From positions 46,001 through 110,000 of the forward strand of contig WEDG01005039.1 in assembly GCA_017591395.1 (NCBI GenBank): a stretch of DNA of 64,000 nt. Direction: 5' to 3'. Shown one piece after another: positions 53,701-64,000 of the stretch. The DNA is from Schistocephalus solidus (lineage: Eukaryota > Platyhelminthes > Cestoda > Diphyllobothriidea > Diphyllobothriidae). The notes below the pieces were generated by a model. It ran no database searches. It was not told where the DNA came from and saw nothing but the letters and a program-made list of their open reading frames with translations. The number at the start of each line of letters is the position of its first letter. Positions within the stretch are counted from its first letter, which is position 1. The translations under genes were made by a program, and so were the position numbers.

Positions 53701-54790
53701 CTAGCAACAAAAAGCCTGTTAAAGGACTTTATTTAGTCTGAGGATTCATAGGCATCATTCAAATTTTATAATTTTTTCGCTCTCTCATTCAAAAGCTCCG
53801 CTGTGGTCAATTCATTTCAATTTATTGATGGAAATAGGCATGGGCCTTTAAGTGATTGAACTCTCAACCATTCACGCCAAAATTAAGTGGAAAAATTCTT
53901 CGGTGAGCATAAATACAAGTCGGCCTAATGGTCATTTAACATAAAGAGTGAAGTCCCATTTTCACGAAGTTTTACGAACTACCAGTGTAAGCATTTGGGA
54001 AAACTTAAGGAGCCTCACAGAGCGTGCTTAAGGCAGGACCTCACAAAGTATAAGTCATGCAACGGCATTCAAACTCCTGATTCAGGCTTTCAATGAACCT
54101 TCATGAGAAATAAATATAAACAGTTTTTTTGAAATGCAAGACTAGCAAATAGAACCTCGTAAATTACTTAGGCTAACGGCAATTCTCATGTTTTTCCTAT
54201 CTGTCCAAAGGCATCAGGCACAAACTTCAGACAAACTGGAGGAAGCTCTTCATTTCCACAAATGGCTCTTCTTTTCCCCTCTGTTCGTATTTGTTGGTTG
54301 CTTGTTCGTTTCATGAGTTCGTAGTACCTACTTAGCTTAAGGTGTCTGTTTGTTTCTTTTTAAATTTTGCTTGCTATTAGATCTTTATCTGAGTATCAGT
54401 GTCATTTTCTTTGGAATCCTTAAGTGACTGTTTTATCTCTCCCGCCATATATTAACTAGAATTGTAGGCTATTACTTTTGAGATAATGAAAATTTCGTTC
54501 CGTCTGCATATGTTCTCAGGCTGTTGACATGCGGGTTTTAGCAAGTTTCTTCAATTTAATTCTACTACGCGTTGGATTTTAAAAGTTGTTTGGCAATTTT
54601 ACCCATATGCATATTAATTTTTGAGGCTGCCTTGGGATTTCTTTAAATCCTTCAGTTAGGCAATACAACTGTTTGTCAAGGAAACCCAGTTATTCGTATT
54701 TTCAGGGGTGGTTTGATATAAACATGGAGAAGATATTTGCATTAATTTTTAGTAAGCTCAATACATTATTAAAATTAGTTGATAGTTTTT
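50730..54790. other. AT-rich region without recognised features
   Basis: About 4 kb with no supported exon, RNA gene or named repeat. An A-rich run lies at about 51836-51862 (AATAAATAAATAAAAAAAAA). Positions 52260-52560 contain two diverged direct copies (ATTGCTTGGTGAAATTTC and ATAATGCTTGGTGAAATTTC with similar following text). Confidence 0.4.
52268..52565. repeat. Short diverged tandem duplication
   Basis: ATTTTCATTTAATATTGCTTGGTGAAATTTC (from 52268) recurs as ATTTTCATTAAATAATGCTTGGTGAAATTTC (from 52432). Both are followed by TTATTACAGA, a TATTCGGT word, GGAT and ATGAATAGTTTT. Period about 163 nt, two copies. Confidence 0.6.
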
Positions 54791-54800
54791 TTCTCAACAG

Positions 54801-54917
54801 ATGCTTCCATAAGATGGAAAATGAAGGATTTCGAGAAATATCAATTTTCAGCTTATGTGGACGAAGTCAGTGGCAGAATTGTTGTTTTCCCAGCAATCAG
54901 GTTGCATCTTACCGAAG
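54801..54917 (+). CDS. Candidate exon of an unrecognised protein (pairs with 56596-56822)
   Basis: 117 nt: 2 nt complete a codon, 38 codons, 1 nt left. Acceptor TTTTTTTCTCAACAG, donor ACCGAAG|GTAAAA. Reads ASIRWKMKDFEKYQFSAYVD then EVSGRIVVFPAIRLHLTE. The leftover G and the 2-nt start of the next candidate exon join in phase to give Gly. Not recognised; possibly a beta-sandwich extracellular domain. Confidence 0.42.
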
Positions 54918-56595
54918 GTAAAAATCAAACATTATTTTTAAGCTTTACCTTTGAACAAGTATTATTAAGGTTTAGCTGATTTTTATATGACCAGAGAATT
55001 TACAAGAATATATAAAATTCAAATTATTCTCTTAGGATATGCACGATAATCTCAGAATTTAGGGCCCAACGTTTGCTAATTCCAAAGCGTAAAATTGGGT
55101 GCATGACATTAAAGTTATTGGCTTGGTAAATATTCCACGATGCTTATGTAATTCCACCGGAAAATCTTTCAGGTTACTTCACTTAGGCTATATAGAAAAA
55201 CGTTCGAACACTCTGTTTCATAACAAAGCGATATTTTAGATGGCTATTTGAATTATTTTTTCAAAACGTGATTTAACCGAACTATTGACAGAAAATTTCT
55301 CTGCTGACCGGATCAGAGTAGGCATTTTTAAAGTTCGCAACGAAACATCTTGTTGTAGTCATAGAAACCTAAGATTCGAATAAGACACCCACACCCATAC
55401 ACCGTTAAAGAACGATTATGGGGCACATTAATGTAAAATGTCGTAGCCTCTGGTAAACCACCATAGAAACCCAACTGCCATCGATTCCTTGCTAATGTTT
55501 CAAAATATGAACGTAAAAGATTGCATGTGCGTCTTCCTAATGATTAAATCTGTTCGTACCAATGTTTCGTAGCCCTGAGAGTAAAAATACCTATGCATAC
55601 CGGTCCTTAATGGATAATTGTTTTGCAGGGGTAAAGTGCTAACTATTTAGAGCTTAAATACTCTCCCTCCACTTAAATGCTTGATACCATCTGTAAAAAA
55701 TGTTTGATTTGTCTAGCTGTCAGCCGTTCAACGCATTCTTTTTTGAAATGTTTTCGTATATTTTTGTACACCTCGTTTCCACCTGGTTACAATCTTATGT
55801 GCTTGTTATCATTGACTCACGTAATTCACATAATAAATTCATTAAGCTAGTTTAGCCTTTGCTAGTCGGTCAAGCTTTCATAGACCACAGAGCTTTATGA
55901 AATACAACCACCACTGAACTAGCCAGTTTTAAAATTGAACCGAAGAAACTACAGTTAAGCCACAGAGGCTTCTTGCATTACCAAAATAATGAGTTGTGAT
56001 GTGACATCAGTAATTTATTAATGAAATTAAGTTGTTACACCCATACTGAGAATTATAAAAATGTGATTTTGATGGAGTCGAGTTTATTGAGAAGAAAAAC
56101 TAATTTATTTAGCTAAAGTATAAACCATAAGCTATTTAAGAGCCTAACTATCAGCAGTTTTTCCTGTCTGCTTTCACTTTTATAATATATTTTCTGTTGG
56201 TAAGAAGGACGTCACTGTACTCATAGTACTTTTTTTCCTCGTCTTAGAAAACTGTGTTTTTGCTTAAACGGAGACTATAATGACTTTCGTACTTAGTGAC
56301 AGTAAATAAGTCATACCCATATATGGAATTGAGCCAGGATCAGATGCAAACTACCTTCTAGGGAGTTTCACCAACAAACTACTTGGAAGGTACTTATTTT
56401 TTGCCAAACATAAGATGGCTGCTCTAAAGAGAAGTTATAACAGACTGCTCACAGTGCTGATGCCTCAAGGTAGCCACATTTATCCATATAAAACTACATC
56501 TTATTTTCAGAAGCATGAAAGTAGTACACCACCTTTTTGTATTTTGCTGGTGTCTTAACCGAAAACAATATTTTTTTCCCCGGCTTACTCCAAAG

Positions 56596-56822
56596 GCTCG
56601 AAAATTTGTAATTTTACAATAACCAGAGGAGACGCGCAGACTAAGGATGATGCCTTCTTCGTGGAGACATCGCAAAAAATTCCAGGTGGGGGTCACCTAA
56701 GGATACAAAATGCCATCGATAAAAATGTTTTGAGACAGAAAGACGGTGTTCAAATGTTTGTACAAGCCAAAGACTGCAGGATCCCTCCAGAAACATCACC
56801 AAAACGTCCTCTCATGATATAC
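56596..56822 (+). CDS. Candidate exon of an unrecognised protein (pairs with 54801-54917)
   Basis: 227 nt: 2 nt complete Gly, 75 codons, ending phase 0 at ATATAC|GTAAGT (consensus donor). Acceptor GGCTTACTCCAAAG. Reads SKICNFTITRGDAQTKDDAF, FVETSQKIPGGGHLRIQNAI, QMFVQAKDCRIPPETSPKRP. The pattern F-x-I-x-x-GD...DAFFV...GGGHL...FVQAKD...PP is loosely cadherin-like, but I cannot confirm it and no calcium-binding DxND motif is seen. Confidence 0.47.
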
Positions 56823-58118
56823 GTAAGTTTAACTTTTAAACATATAATTTACAATTTTAATTGTCGGATCCCTTTCAACAAAATTCATCGTTATGCTTAA
56901 AGTGTCAGTCACTCAATAAGAAAAGTGGAACCAAGATTTGTCCGCAAAACTTTCCATGTACTGTTGCATGGGTTATTATATTTATAATTAGAGTGAACTG
57001 ACTCATTGTTGCATTCTGAAAAAAACGCAGGTTTTTCGTAGGATAATAATTCCTTATTACAAACATTGCAAAGAAGAAATTTTGAATGTTTTTGAAGCTT
57101 TGAATTTAGCTGTTTTTTCTTTGCACAGTAGTTTCCTTCTTATAGGGACCTTATTGAGAAATTTCATAAAATAAATAATCTGTAATCTTTATAAACCCTT
57201 TTTAATAGGAAAATAAGCACAGTGCATTTATATATATATGCCAAAAATCCCCTCGATTGCTGGCAACAACTGCTCTCGGCTAAACCTTTTGAGTAAAAAC
57301 ATTTTAGCTAGCATTTAACTTTAAAATGCCCAATTATAACTTTCCTAATCCTACATTTTTAGCGTCGCAACGGAAAACAGATTCTGAGTTACTGGAGGTA
57401 ACTTAAGCTCATATTAAGCGACGATTGGCAAGTAACGCAAACAATAGAAAAATAAGCTACCTCGTCACCTCGATATCCTGTTGCTTCATTTAAGAGCAGG
57501 TGACAATCTGCAGATGCCAGAACCAGTGACTAAATGATATGCAAAATGCTGGCCGACGACTACTTATGTCATATAACAATCACATTTGCCCGCAGATAAC
57601 GCCCGAGTTTATTGAATTACTACATACGATGTTTAAGAGATTGAGCTCATTACTAGACTTAATAATAAATTTTAAAATGGAGAGATGTTTTAAGAGGCTT
57701 TCTTTACAGATTATAACATTTTTTCATTTCGTCAAATTTTTAAATATTTTGAATCATATACTAATTGACATGGATAAAGTTATAATGGAATCTGCACCAG
57801 AAGTAGTTGTGCTGCTAATGAAAATATTTTGCAAATCCAATTGAATGCATTTTTGTGAATGTTCTCATTCTGTCGACGGTTAAAGTAGTAAAACTGAACT
57901 TAAGCAATCCCTGAGCTCAATAAAAACTGAGGACTGAGCTTCAGGCTTACAAATATTTTAAAGAAACAAAGTATGTAAAATACATTGCCCATTTTCTGAG
58001 ATATTTCACGTAGCTTTTAGCCGTGAAATTATATAATGGATTTGAAAATTTACGCGTTGAAAACATTTTCTAATTGTTAGTCATATCAACTTCTTTCCGT
58101 TCCCTCATCGGCAATCAG

Positions 58119-58240
58119 ACTGCCGATTGCTAAAAGAATTCGTGGAAAGTGTATCCAACGAAAGAGCTTCAGCTGCAAAGATTTTAATTGAGTTGTGTCT
58201 TAAAATTGCGAAAATTCCCATCGCAGAATTTCGAAGACCA
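58119..58240 (+). CDS. Candidate helical exon, unrecognised
   Basis: 122 nt: 2 nt complete a codon, then 40 codons, ending phase 0 at CGACCA|GTAAGC. Acceptor CATCGGCAATCAG. Reads CRLLKEFVESVSNERASAAK, ILIELCLKIAKIPIAEFRRP, amphipathic helices. It does not join 56822 in phase directly, so an intermediate exon would be needed. Unknown function. Confidence 0.35.
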
Positions 58241-58929
58241 GTAAGCGATCATAAGTAGCTTTAGATAAATTAAGATCGAGCCAGTACATTTAAATGTACT
58301 TGTCGGCTTGGTCCCAGTGAAAAACTACAACTGTACTGAAACTGCCCTTAAAAGCAAATGCGTGCAGAAAGTGGAGAACACTACAACATGCGCAGGAACT
58401 CATGAAACCTTACGTAAATCTTTAAAAATTACAAAAAATCGATAGTCCTTTTAAATGGTTTTCACAGTATCAAAATAATAAATGGATAGTTGGGCCTCAG
58501 TTGATTACATTTTAATTCATCGATATTACCCAAAGTAAAAAGGCACTGAGTAAAATATCATTTATTTGGCCAACTTTCGATACTCATTTAAATATAAGCG
58601 CGTTTTCTGTAGGATATATTGAAAGTCACTTTTGCGAGGTCTCAGAATAGCAGCAGACCTACATTACTAAGTATTACATCAGAATTTTGTTTAAAGCCGG
58701 CATCCGTGCCTATAAGGACTGTTCAATTTTTCTTTACTGTATTCTGCACTGACAAGTCCAGGCAATCACTAGTGTCTATAAATCGGTCTATTATCAGTTG
58801 ATAATAACTTGCAATCTGACGAGCTTGGTCTACGTTACTCCTTATAACCCTGATCTGGACCAAAACTGCACTTTTAATTGATAATTGTGCCTTTGCACTG
58901 CAAAACATACAGTTTTACTTATATATATT

Positions 58930-60045
58930 TACAGAGAGAAAAAACGTTGGGAAAATAGAAACTTTAATGTGTAAATTCTCGAGACTTTTTCCCCAGCTCG
59001 TCGTCAGAATGTGGGTTGTGTACAATAGCACTTAAATATTTAACTGTGTCTAACAAAGAACTTTAACACTTGGCAGATGTCTCGCCAATAAGCGTTTATT
59101 GCATTTTGTCACTCTTTCGTTATTGGCTGTCAGCGTTTAAATTTTTACTTCAGAATGTTTTTTGTGGTATCTGAATCGGATTGCCGATTAATGCATACAT
59201 CATCTGCGCGCATTGCTTCCAGGAATTGATGACCTTTTATGATCGGATAGGTCCCAATCCCGAGTGTTCTCCCACGCGAATTTATGTCCAGTTTCCAGCG
59301 TGTACATGGCCACATGGAATAGGTGGTCTCGTTTCCTTATCGCTAACTGATGTTCAAATGCGTGGGTTAAGACGGAATTCCCAGTTTGACCACAATAAAT
59401 GGCATCAGAAATGGCATGCGGGATTTTTCTAAACAGCACCTTAGGGTGTACAAGGTGTGCACGTAAGGTAGTTGTGGGGTGGTTTGCTAATTGTATCTGG
59501 TGTTTTGTCAGCTGTATTTTGGCAATTTTTTTATAAATTTTCCACGAATGAATAACTTCACCTGGTCATCATTTTTGGTGCCTTGATGGTCGTGTGGTTT
59601 GAAATGACGTTGTATTTGAATTCTTGCCGTTTCCTGCATTGACGCACCAAGTTATGGGGTATACATTTTTTGGGAATAATTAAAGGAGATATTTCATTTC
59701 TGCCTGATTAATTTCTTCATCAGAGCCGTCTGTTCTGCAGGTAGAACTCCTTTTGTGAGAGATGGGGTGGCTTCGCTCAATATGTTGGATGACCTCAGAA
59801 TATGCTTCTTTGCGGTATACTGAGGTGTGGATGGATCCATCAGTGTTCCGATGTACGAGGACATCCAGAAATGGGAACTGTCCACTAACCTCCGTTTCGA
59901 ACGTGAATTTAATTTTTAGAAATGTAGAGAACAGACTTTTGTGGAGCAGGTCTAAGTGTTTATTCTGGATGACGACAAACTTATCAACTACGTAGCACAG
60001 CCACAGTTTTGGTTTCGTTGTAGGAAGACCTATCAATTATAATTG
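58930..60045 (-). mobile_element. Penelope-like element, second lineage, RT C-terminal half and GIY-YIG
   Basis: Minus strand. 60036-59680 encodes LWLCYVVDKFVVIQNKHLDL (motif C, YVDD damaged to YVVD), KIKFTFETEVSGQFPFLDVL, VHRNTDGSIHTSVYRKEAYS and RSHPISHKRSS. 59439-59200 encodes the GIY-YIG endonuclease start AIYCGQTGNSVLTHAFEHQL, AIRKRDHLFHVAMYTLETGH. The 3' region (59020-58930) has CTCGTCGTCAGAATGTGG, like other PLE termini here. The two parts are in different frames. Confidence 0.78.
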
Positions 60046-60449
60046 CTGCATTAAGAATTTGGTCCGAAAGCCGGATATGGGCGACGCCATAGTATTTCTT
60101 ATAAGTTTTTGATAGCATGGACCGCAATAGGAAAATTTGGTTTCCATACCAAGGTCTGACGGTCGGAGTTAAGCGTCAGCAGGCACATCAGCGATGTAGG
60201 CCTGAAGTAGTCCTTCAATATAGCATTTCACTAAATCCAGAAGGCTAGAGGTGAACAGCGAAACCACATAGAATGAACCCCTTATTTCGTCAGTTGTAAC
60301 CGTGACTGTTATAAGTTTGACTAGAAAATCTTTTGAACTATCATTTGAGTACTCCGTGTTCTTTGGTAATGGACGTAGTTTGTGTAATAGACCCTTTGTA
60401 ATTATATGGTTTGGTGCACAGCCACCCAGGCACCAAACAATGACCTTGT

Positions 60450-60745
60450 ACACTCTCCCATACGTGCCAAATATATCTGAGCTTGTCGAAAAACAACTGA
60501 GAAAACATCAGATACAAGTGGCATGCCACCGACATCTAACTTACGCTCACGGCTTGTACCCTCTAAGGACAGGTTTGGCAATCTTGACGGAAAAGGTGTT
60601 GTCTACAATGTGCCAGATGTGATGTCTTTTATTGTGGCCAAACTGAGAATTTCCTCACAACCGGCATACATGAACATCAGTTAGCGGTCAGGAAACGAGA
60701 CCACCTATCCTAGGTTGCCATACACACACTGGACACCTGGCGCAA
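60450..60745 (+). mobile_element. Penelope-like fragment, plus strand (GIY-YIG region)
   Basis: LYTLPYVPNISELVEKQLRK, HQIQVACHRHL is the pre-nuclease segment. In another frame, 60605-60705 reads CDVFYCGQTENF and GIHEHQLAVRKRDHLS. Same lineage as the minus copy at 59200-60036 but opposite direction. Confidence 0.7.
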
Positions 60746-61065
60746 GTGTGGAAAATCTGGGATTCGAACCCGCGATTTTTGGTATTTGAGTCGAACGCTC
60801 TACCGTTGAGCCACGGGCTCGTTGCTTTGTCGGTTTCGATCGGGAATATGATGATAGTGTGTGGCTCACCGATCTGCTTAAGGAACATTTATGTTCCGTT
60901 GTGCCCTGGAACTCAGACTAGAGTACTCACAGGCAGTCGCATAGCGACGTGTAGGATATGTTGATAATGTGGAACCGACAAAGACAAGGGAGACCGGAAT
61001 GGCCATTTCTCGCTTATTAGCCGTCATCAGCCAGTCATACCCAATCCCAAGTGTGGAACATCTGG
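60745..61065 (-). repeat. tRNA-like SINE head and SINE body
   Basis: Minus strand 60825-60756: GCCCGTGGCTCAACGGTAGA (A box), CGTTCGACTCAAATACC, GCGGGTTCGAATCCCAG (perfect B box). The acceptor and anticodon stems do not pair properly, so it is not a functional tRNA. 60965-61060 carries the usual SINE body (GACAAGGGAGACCGGAATGG, GCTTATTAGCCGTCATCAGC). Confidence 0.62.
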
Positions 61066-61079
61066 TTATTCGGACATGA

Positions 61080-61240
61080 CTATATATATATATATATGAA
61101 AAGAAAAATGCTCTTCGGGAAATGGAGTTTTACTCGTAAATGTTTAAGTTGGTGACACCAACCCGTCGTCAGACGAAATGAACAGAGGAGAAAGTGAAGT
61201 GGCGCGACAGGACAGATGGTGACAAACAAACAGCTGGTGT
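61080..61240. repeat. Penelope-like terminal region with TA microsatellite
   Basis: A TA run (about 61080-61096) precedes CTCTTCGGGAAATGGAGTTT and GGTGACACCAACCCGTCGTC, AGACGAAATG. This resembles the terminus at 58920-59020 (TATATATATTTACAGAGAG..., CTCGTCGTCAG). Confidence 0.5.
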
Positions 61241-61427
61241 GAGTGGGTGGTGGGTGGACCAATAATCGGGGCATGTTTTGGGACGGGGGAGGTGAGGTGA
61301 GAATGATTACATTGGTTTGTTTGGGAGGGGGAGGTTGGGCGGCGAGTAACTACGGCCGTCTAGATTATCGATCATGGTTCTGGGTTGGATTTAGGGGTCA
61401 CTGCGTCAGTTGCAGGTGTCGGAATGT

Positions 61428-61732
61428 TTAATTGCCGTTCACCATGTGTGAGGTAGGGTTGGCGACAAGTGAGATTAAAAGCCGCAAGGATAAGCAGTCG
61501 ATACTAGGGGATGGGCACTCGTTAGTAAATCGTGCACGTAATCCTTCGTAAAGAGCATCTAGGTCAACGTGGCTGTTAATTCTAGCTGTGCAAGAGTGCC
61601 AAGCTTCAAGGAATTCTCGAGCTTGTTTAATGTTGGCCATGGCGATCTCGTGTGTACCGTCCCAATTGAAGCAATGGTCGCATTCAAGGGAGTGCGCAAA
61701 CACGAGTGATAAGGGGTCACGCAGACGCAAAG
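61428..61732 (-). mobile_element. Penelope-like C-terminal fragment truncated by the satellite
   Basis: Minus strand 61730-61428: DPLSLVFAHSLECDHCFNWD, ANIKQAREFLEAWHSC, TARINSHVDLDALYEGLRAR. This is the post-nuclease tail of the same lineage as 59200-60036. It is open to the left terminator (stop at 61428) and is cut at its upstream side where the satellite begins (61733). Confidence 0.75.
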
Positions 61733-62466
61733 ACGTTATACCGTACTTCAGACATAGGTACTAACTAAAAGCCCAGACACGTGTTTCGCCGATGTTTCTG
61801 CTGCTGTGTGACACAGCAACGAGGGGTTCGGCTCTTCAGTGGGTCCCCCAGCGTTCTCTATGCGGTTTCTGGTATATGGACTCCAGAGAATAATCGGGGA
61901 AATAATTTCTGAAAGTATTAAGTGCAGGACATGGATTCAGGTGATTCGGACATGACTTTTTAGGGTCAGACCCGAAATTTCAATGACCATTTGGGTCGAA
62001 GACAATTAACCACTGTGGAATAACCACGTAATGCCCATTCTACAAACAACTAGTACTACAAGTAGTATGAATCTTATATGGCAAAAACGTTATACCGTAC
62101 TTCCGACATAGGTACTAGCTAAAAGCCCAGACACGAGTTTCGCCGATGTTTCTGCTGCTGTGTGACACAGCAACGAGGAGTTCGGCTCTTCAGTGGGTCC
62201 CCCAGCGTTCTCTATGCGGTTTCTGGTATATGGACTCCAGAGAATAATCGGGGAAATAATTTCTGAAATTATTGAGTGCAGGACATGGAGTCAGGTGATT
62301 TGGACATGACTTTTAGGGTCAGACTCGAAATTTCAATGAACATTTGGGTCGAAGACAATCAACCACTGTGGAATAACCACGTAATGCCCATTCTGCAAAC
62401 AAGTAGTACTACAAGTAGTATGAATCTTATATGGCAAAGACGTTATACCGTACTTCCGACATAGGT
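61733..62466 (+). repeat. About 353-bp satellite, first orientation (about 2.1 units)
   Basis: The landmark ACGTTATA...CCGTAC recurs at 61733, 62087 and 62440 (spacing 354 and 353). Each unit carries CACGTGTTTCGCCGATGTTT (or a close variant), CTCTATGCGGTTTCTGGTAT, GGGAAATAATTTCTGAAA and GTGGAATAACCACGTAATGC. The last unit is cut at 62466. Confidence 0.93.
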
Positions 62467-62475
62467 CATATCCGT

Positions 62476-64000
62476 AGTCATGTCCGAATCACCTGACTCC
62501 ATGTCCTGCACTTAATAATTTCAGAAATTATTTCCCCGATTATGCTCCGGAGTCCATATACCAGAAACCGCATAGAGAACGCTGGGGGACCCACTGAAGA
62601 CCCGAACCCCTCGTTGCTGTGTCACACAGCAGCAGAAACATCGGCGAAACACGTGTCTGGGCTTTTAGCTAGTACCTATGTCGGAAGTACGGTATAATGT
62701 CTTTGCCATATAAGATTCATACTACTTGTAGTACTACTTGTCTGTAGAATGGGCATTACGTGGTTATTCCACAGTGGTTGATTGTCTTCGACCCAAATGT
62801 TCATTGAAATTTCGGGTCTGACCCTAAAAAGTCATGTCCGAATCACCTGAATCCATGTCCTGCACTTAATAATTTCAGAAATTATTTCCCCGATTATTCT
62901 CTGGAGTCCATATACCAGAAACCGCATAGAGAACGCTGGGGACCACTGAGAGCCGAACCCCTCGTTGCTGTGTCACACAGCAGCAGAAACATCGGCGAAA
63001 AACGTGTCTGGGCTTTTAGCTAGTACCTATGTCGAAAGTAAGGTATAACGTATTTACCATATAAGATTCATACTACTTGTAGTAGTGCTTGTTTGTAGAA
63101 TGGGCATTACGCGGTTATTCCACAGTGGTTGATTTTCTTCGACCCAAATGTTCATTGAAATTTCGGGTCTGACCCTAAAAAGTCATGTCCGAATCACCTG
63201 ACTCCATGTCCCGCACTTAATAATTTCAGAAATTATTTCCCCGATTATTCTCTGGAGTCCATATACCAGAAACCGCATAGAGAACGCTGGGGACCCACTG
63301 AGGAGCCGAACCCCTCGTTGCTGTGTCACGCAGCAGCAGAAACATCAGCGAAACACGTGTCTGGGCTTTTAGCTAGTGTCTATGTCGGAAGTACGGTATA
63401 ACGTCTTTGCCATATAAGATTCATACTACTTGTAGTACTACTTGTTTGTAGAATGGGCATTACGTGGTTATTCCACAGTGGTTGATTGTCTTCGACCCAA
63501 ATGTTCATTGAAATTTCGGGTCTGACCCTAAAAAGTCATGTCCGAATCACCTGACTCCATGTCCTGCACTTAACAATTTCAGAAATTATTTACCCGATTA
63601 TTCTCTGGAGTCCATATACCAGAAACCGCATAGAGAACGCTGGGGACCCACTGAGGAGCCGAACCCCTCGTTGCTGTGTCACACAGCAGCAGAAACATCT
63701 GCGAAAACACGTGTCTGGGCTTTTAGCTAGTATCTATGTCGGAAGTACGGTATAACGTCTTTGCTATATAAGATTCATACTACTTGTAGTACTACTTGTT
63801 TGTAGAATGGGCATTACGTGGTTATTCCACAGTGGTTGATTGTCTTCGACCCAAATGTTCATTGAAATTTTGGGTCTGACCTTAAAAAGTCATGTCCGAA
63901 TCACCTGACTCCATGTCCTGCACTTAATAATTTTCAGAAATAATTTACCCGATTATTCTCTGGAGTCCATATACCAGAAACCGCATAGAGAACGCTGGGG
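62476..64000 (-). repeat. About 353-bp satellite, inverted orientation (about 4.3 units, open to the right)
   Basis: From AGTCATGTCCGAATCACCTG at 62476 on, the same unit is read as its reverse complement. The complementary landmark TATAA(C/T)GT occurs at 62693, 63044, 63397 and 63751 (spacing 351, 353, 354). Units differ by scattered substitutions and 1-3 nt indels. The array runs off the right edge. Confidence 0.93.

Noticed and set aside
54801..56822. Firm cadherin assignment
   Set aside because: The loose F-x-I, GGGHL and AKD...PP pattern is suggestive, but calcium-binding motifs (LDRE, DxND) are absent.
57596..57841. Helical open frame FIELLHTMFKRL... as an exon
   Set aside because: The acceptor is good and the phase fits, but the codons are what AT-rich sequence gives by chance. 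There is no clear donor, and I saw no conserved pattern. Kept only as a possibility.
60756..60825. Functional tRNA gene (minus strand)
   Set aside because: A and B boxes are good, but the acceptor and anticodon stems do not pair and the 3' flank continues into SINE sequence.
61733..64000. CRISPR-like repeat array
   Set aside because: The unit is about 353 bp with no spacer structure. The host is an animal and the array is a satellite.

Overview
This window looks like nuclear DNA from a flatworm, most likely a tapeworm with a large, repeat-rich genome (a diphyllobothriidean such as Spirometra, Schistocephalus or Dibothriocephalus). The genus-level guess rests on remembered resemblance of the repeats. 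Genes are split by introns with GT-AG or GC-AG borders. The sequence is full of decayed non-LTR retrotransposons, Penelope-like elements and tRNA-derived SINEs. There is no sign of prokaryotic gene organisation.

Left half (about 3.9-35.2 kb, + strand): one large gene for cytosolic-type valyl-tRNA synthetase (ValRS). Twelve exons, all phase-compatible, give 993 codons from the HIGH-motif exon (3878) to the anticodon-binding and coiled-coil region (29487). The N-terminal exons are not seen and probably lie off the left edge. Exon 30577-30828 continues the C-terminal coiled coil in phase. It is followed by exon 34697-34978, which encodes a GST-C-like domain resembling AIMP3/EEF1E1. So either ValRS carries a C-terminal AIMP3-like module, or a second gene follows it directly, for example in a trans-spliced unit. 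Two introns use GC donors. The introns are filled mainly with 5'-truncated or internally deleted copies of one RTE-like LINE with C-terminal C2H2 zinc fingers, mostly antisense to the gene. They also hold Penelope-like remnants, SINEs and a diverged inverted copy of the satellite found at the right end.

Middle (38.0-40.2 kb, - strand): two exons of mitochondrial ribosomal protein mL40 (MRPL40), with the first exon not identified.

Right half (about 41-61 kb): AT-rich and gene-poor. It contains a - strand CR1-like LINE (45.6-47.5 kb), a + strand decayed LINE (48.4-50.7 kb), several Penelope-like fragments, and a few isolated + strand open segments with good splice sites (44.2, 54.8, 56.6, 58.1 kb). 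Two of these join in phase and may belong to an unrecognised host gene.

Right end (61.73-64.0 kb): a roughly 353-bp tandem satellite whose orientation flips once at about 62.47 kb. It continues off the right edge.
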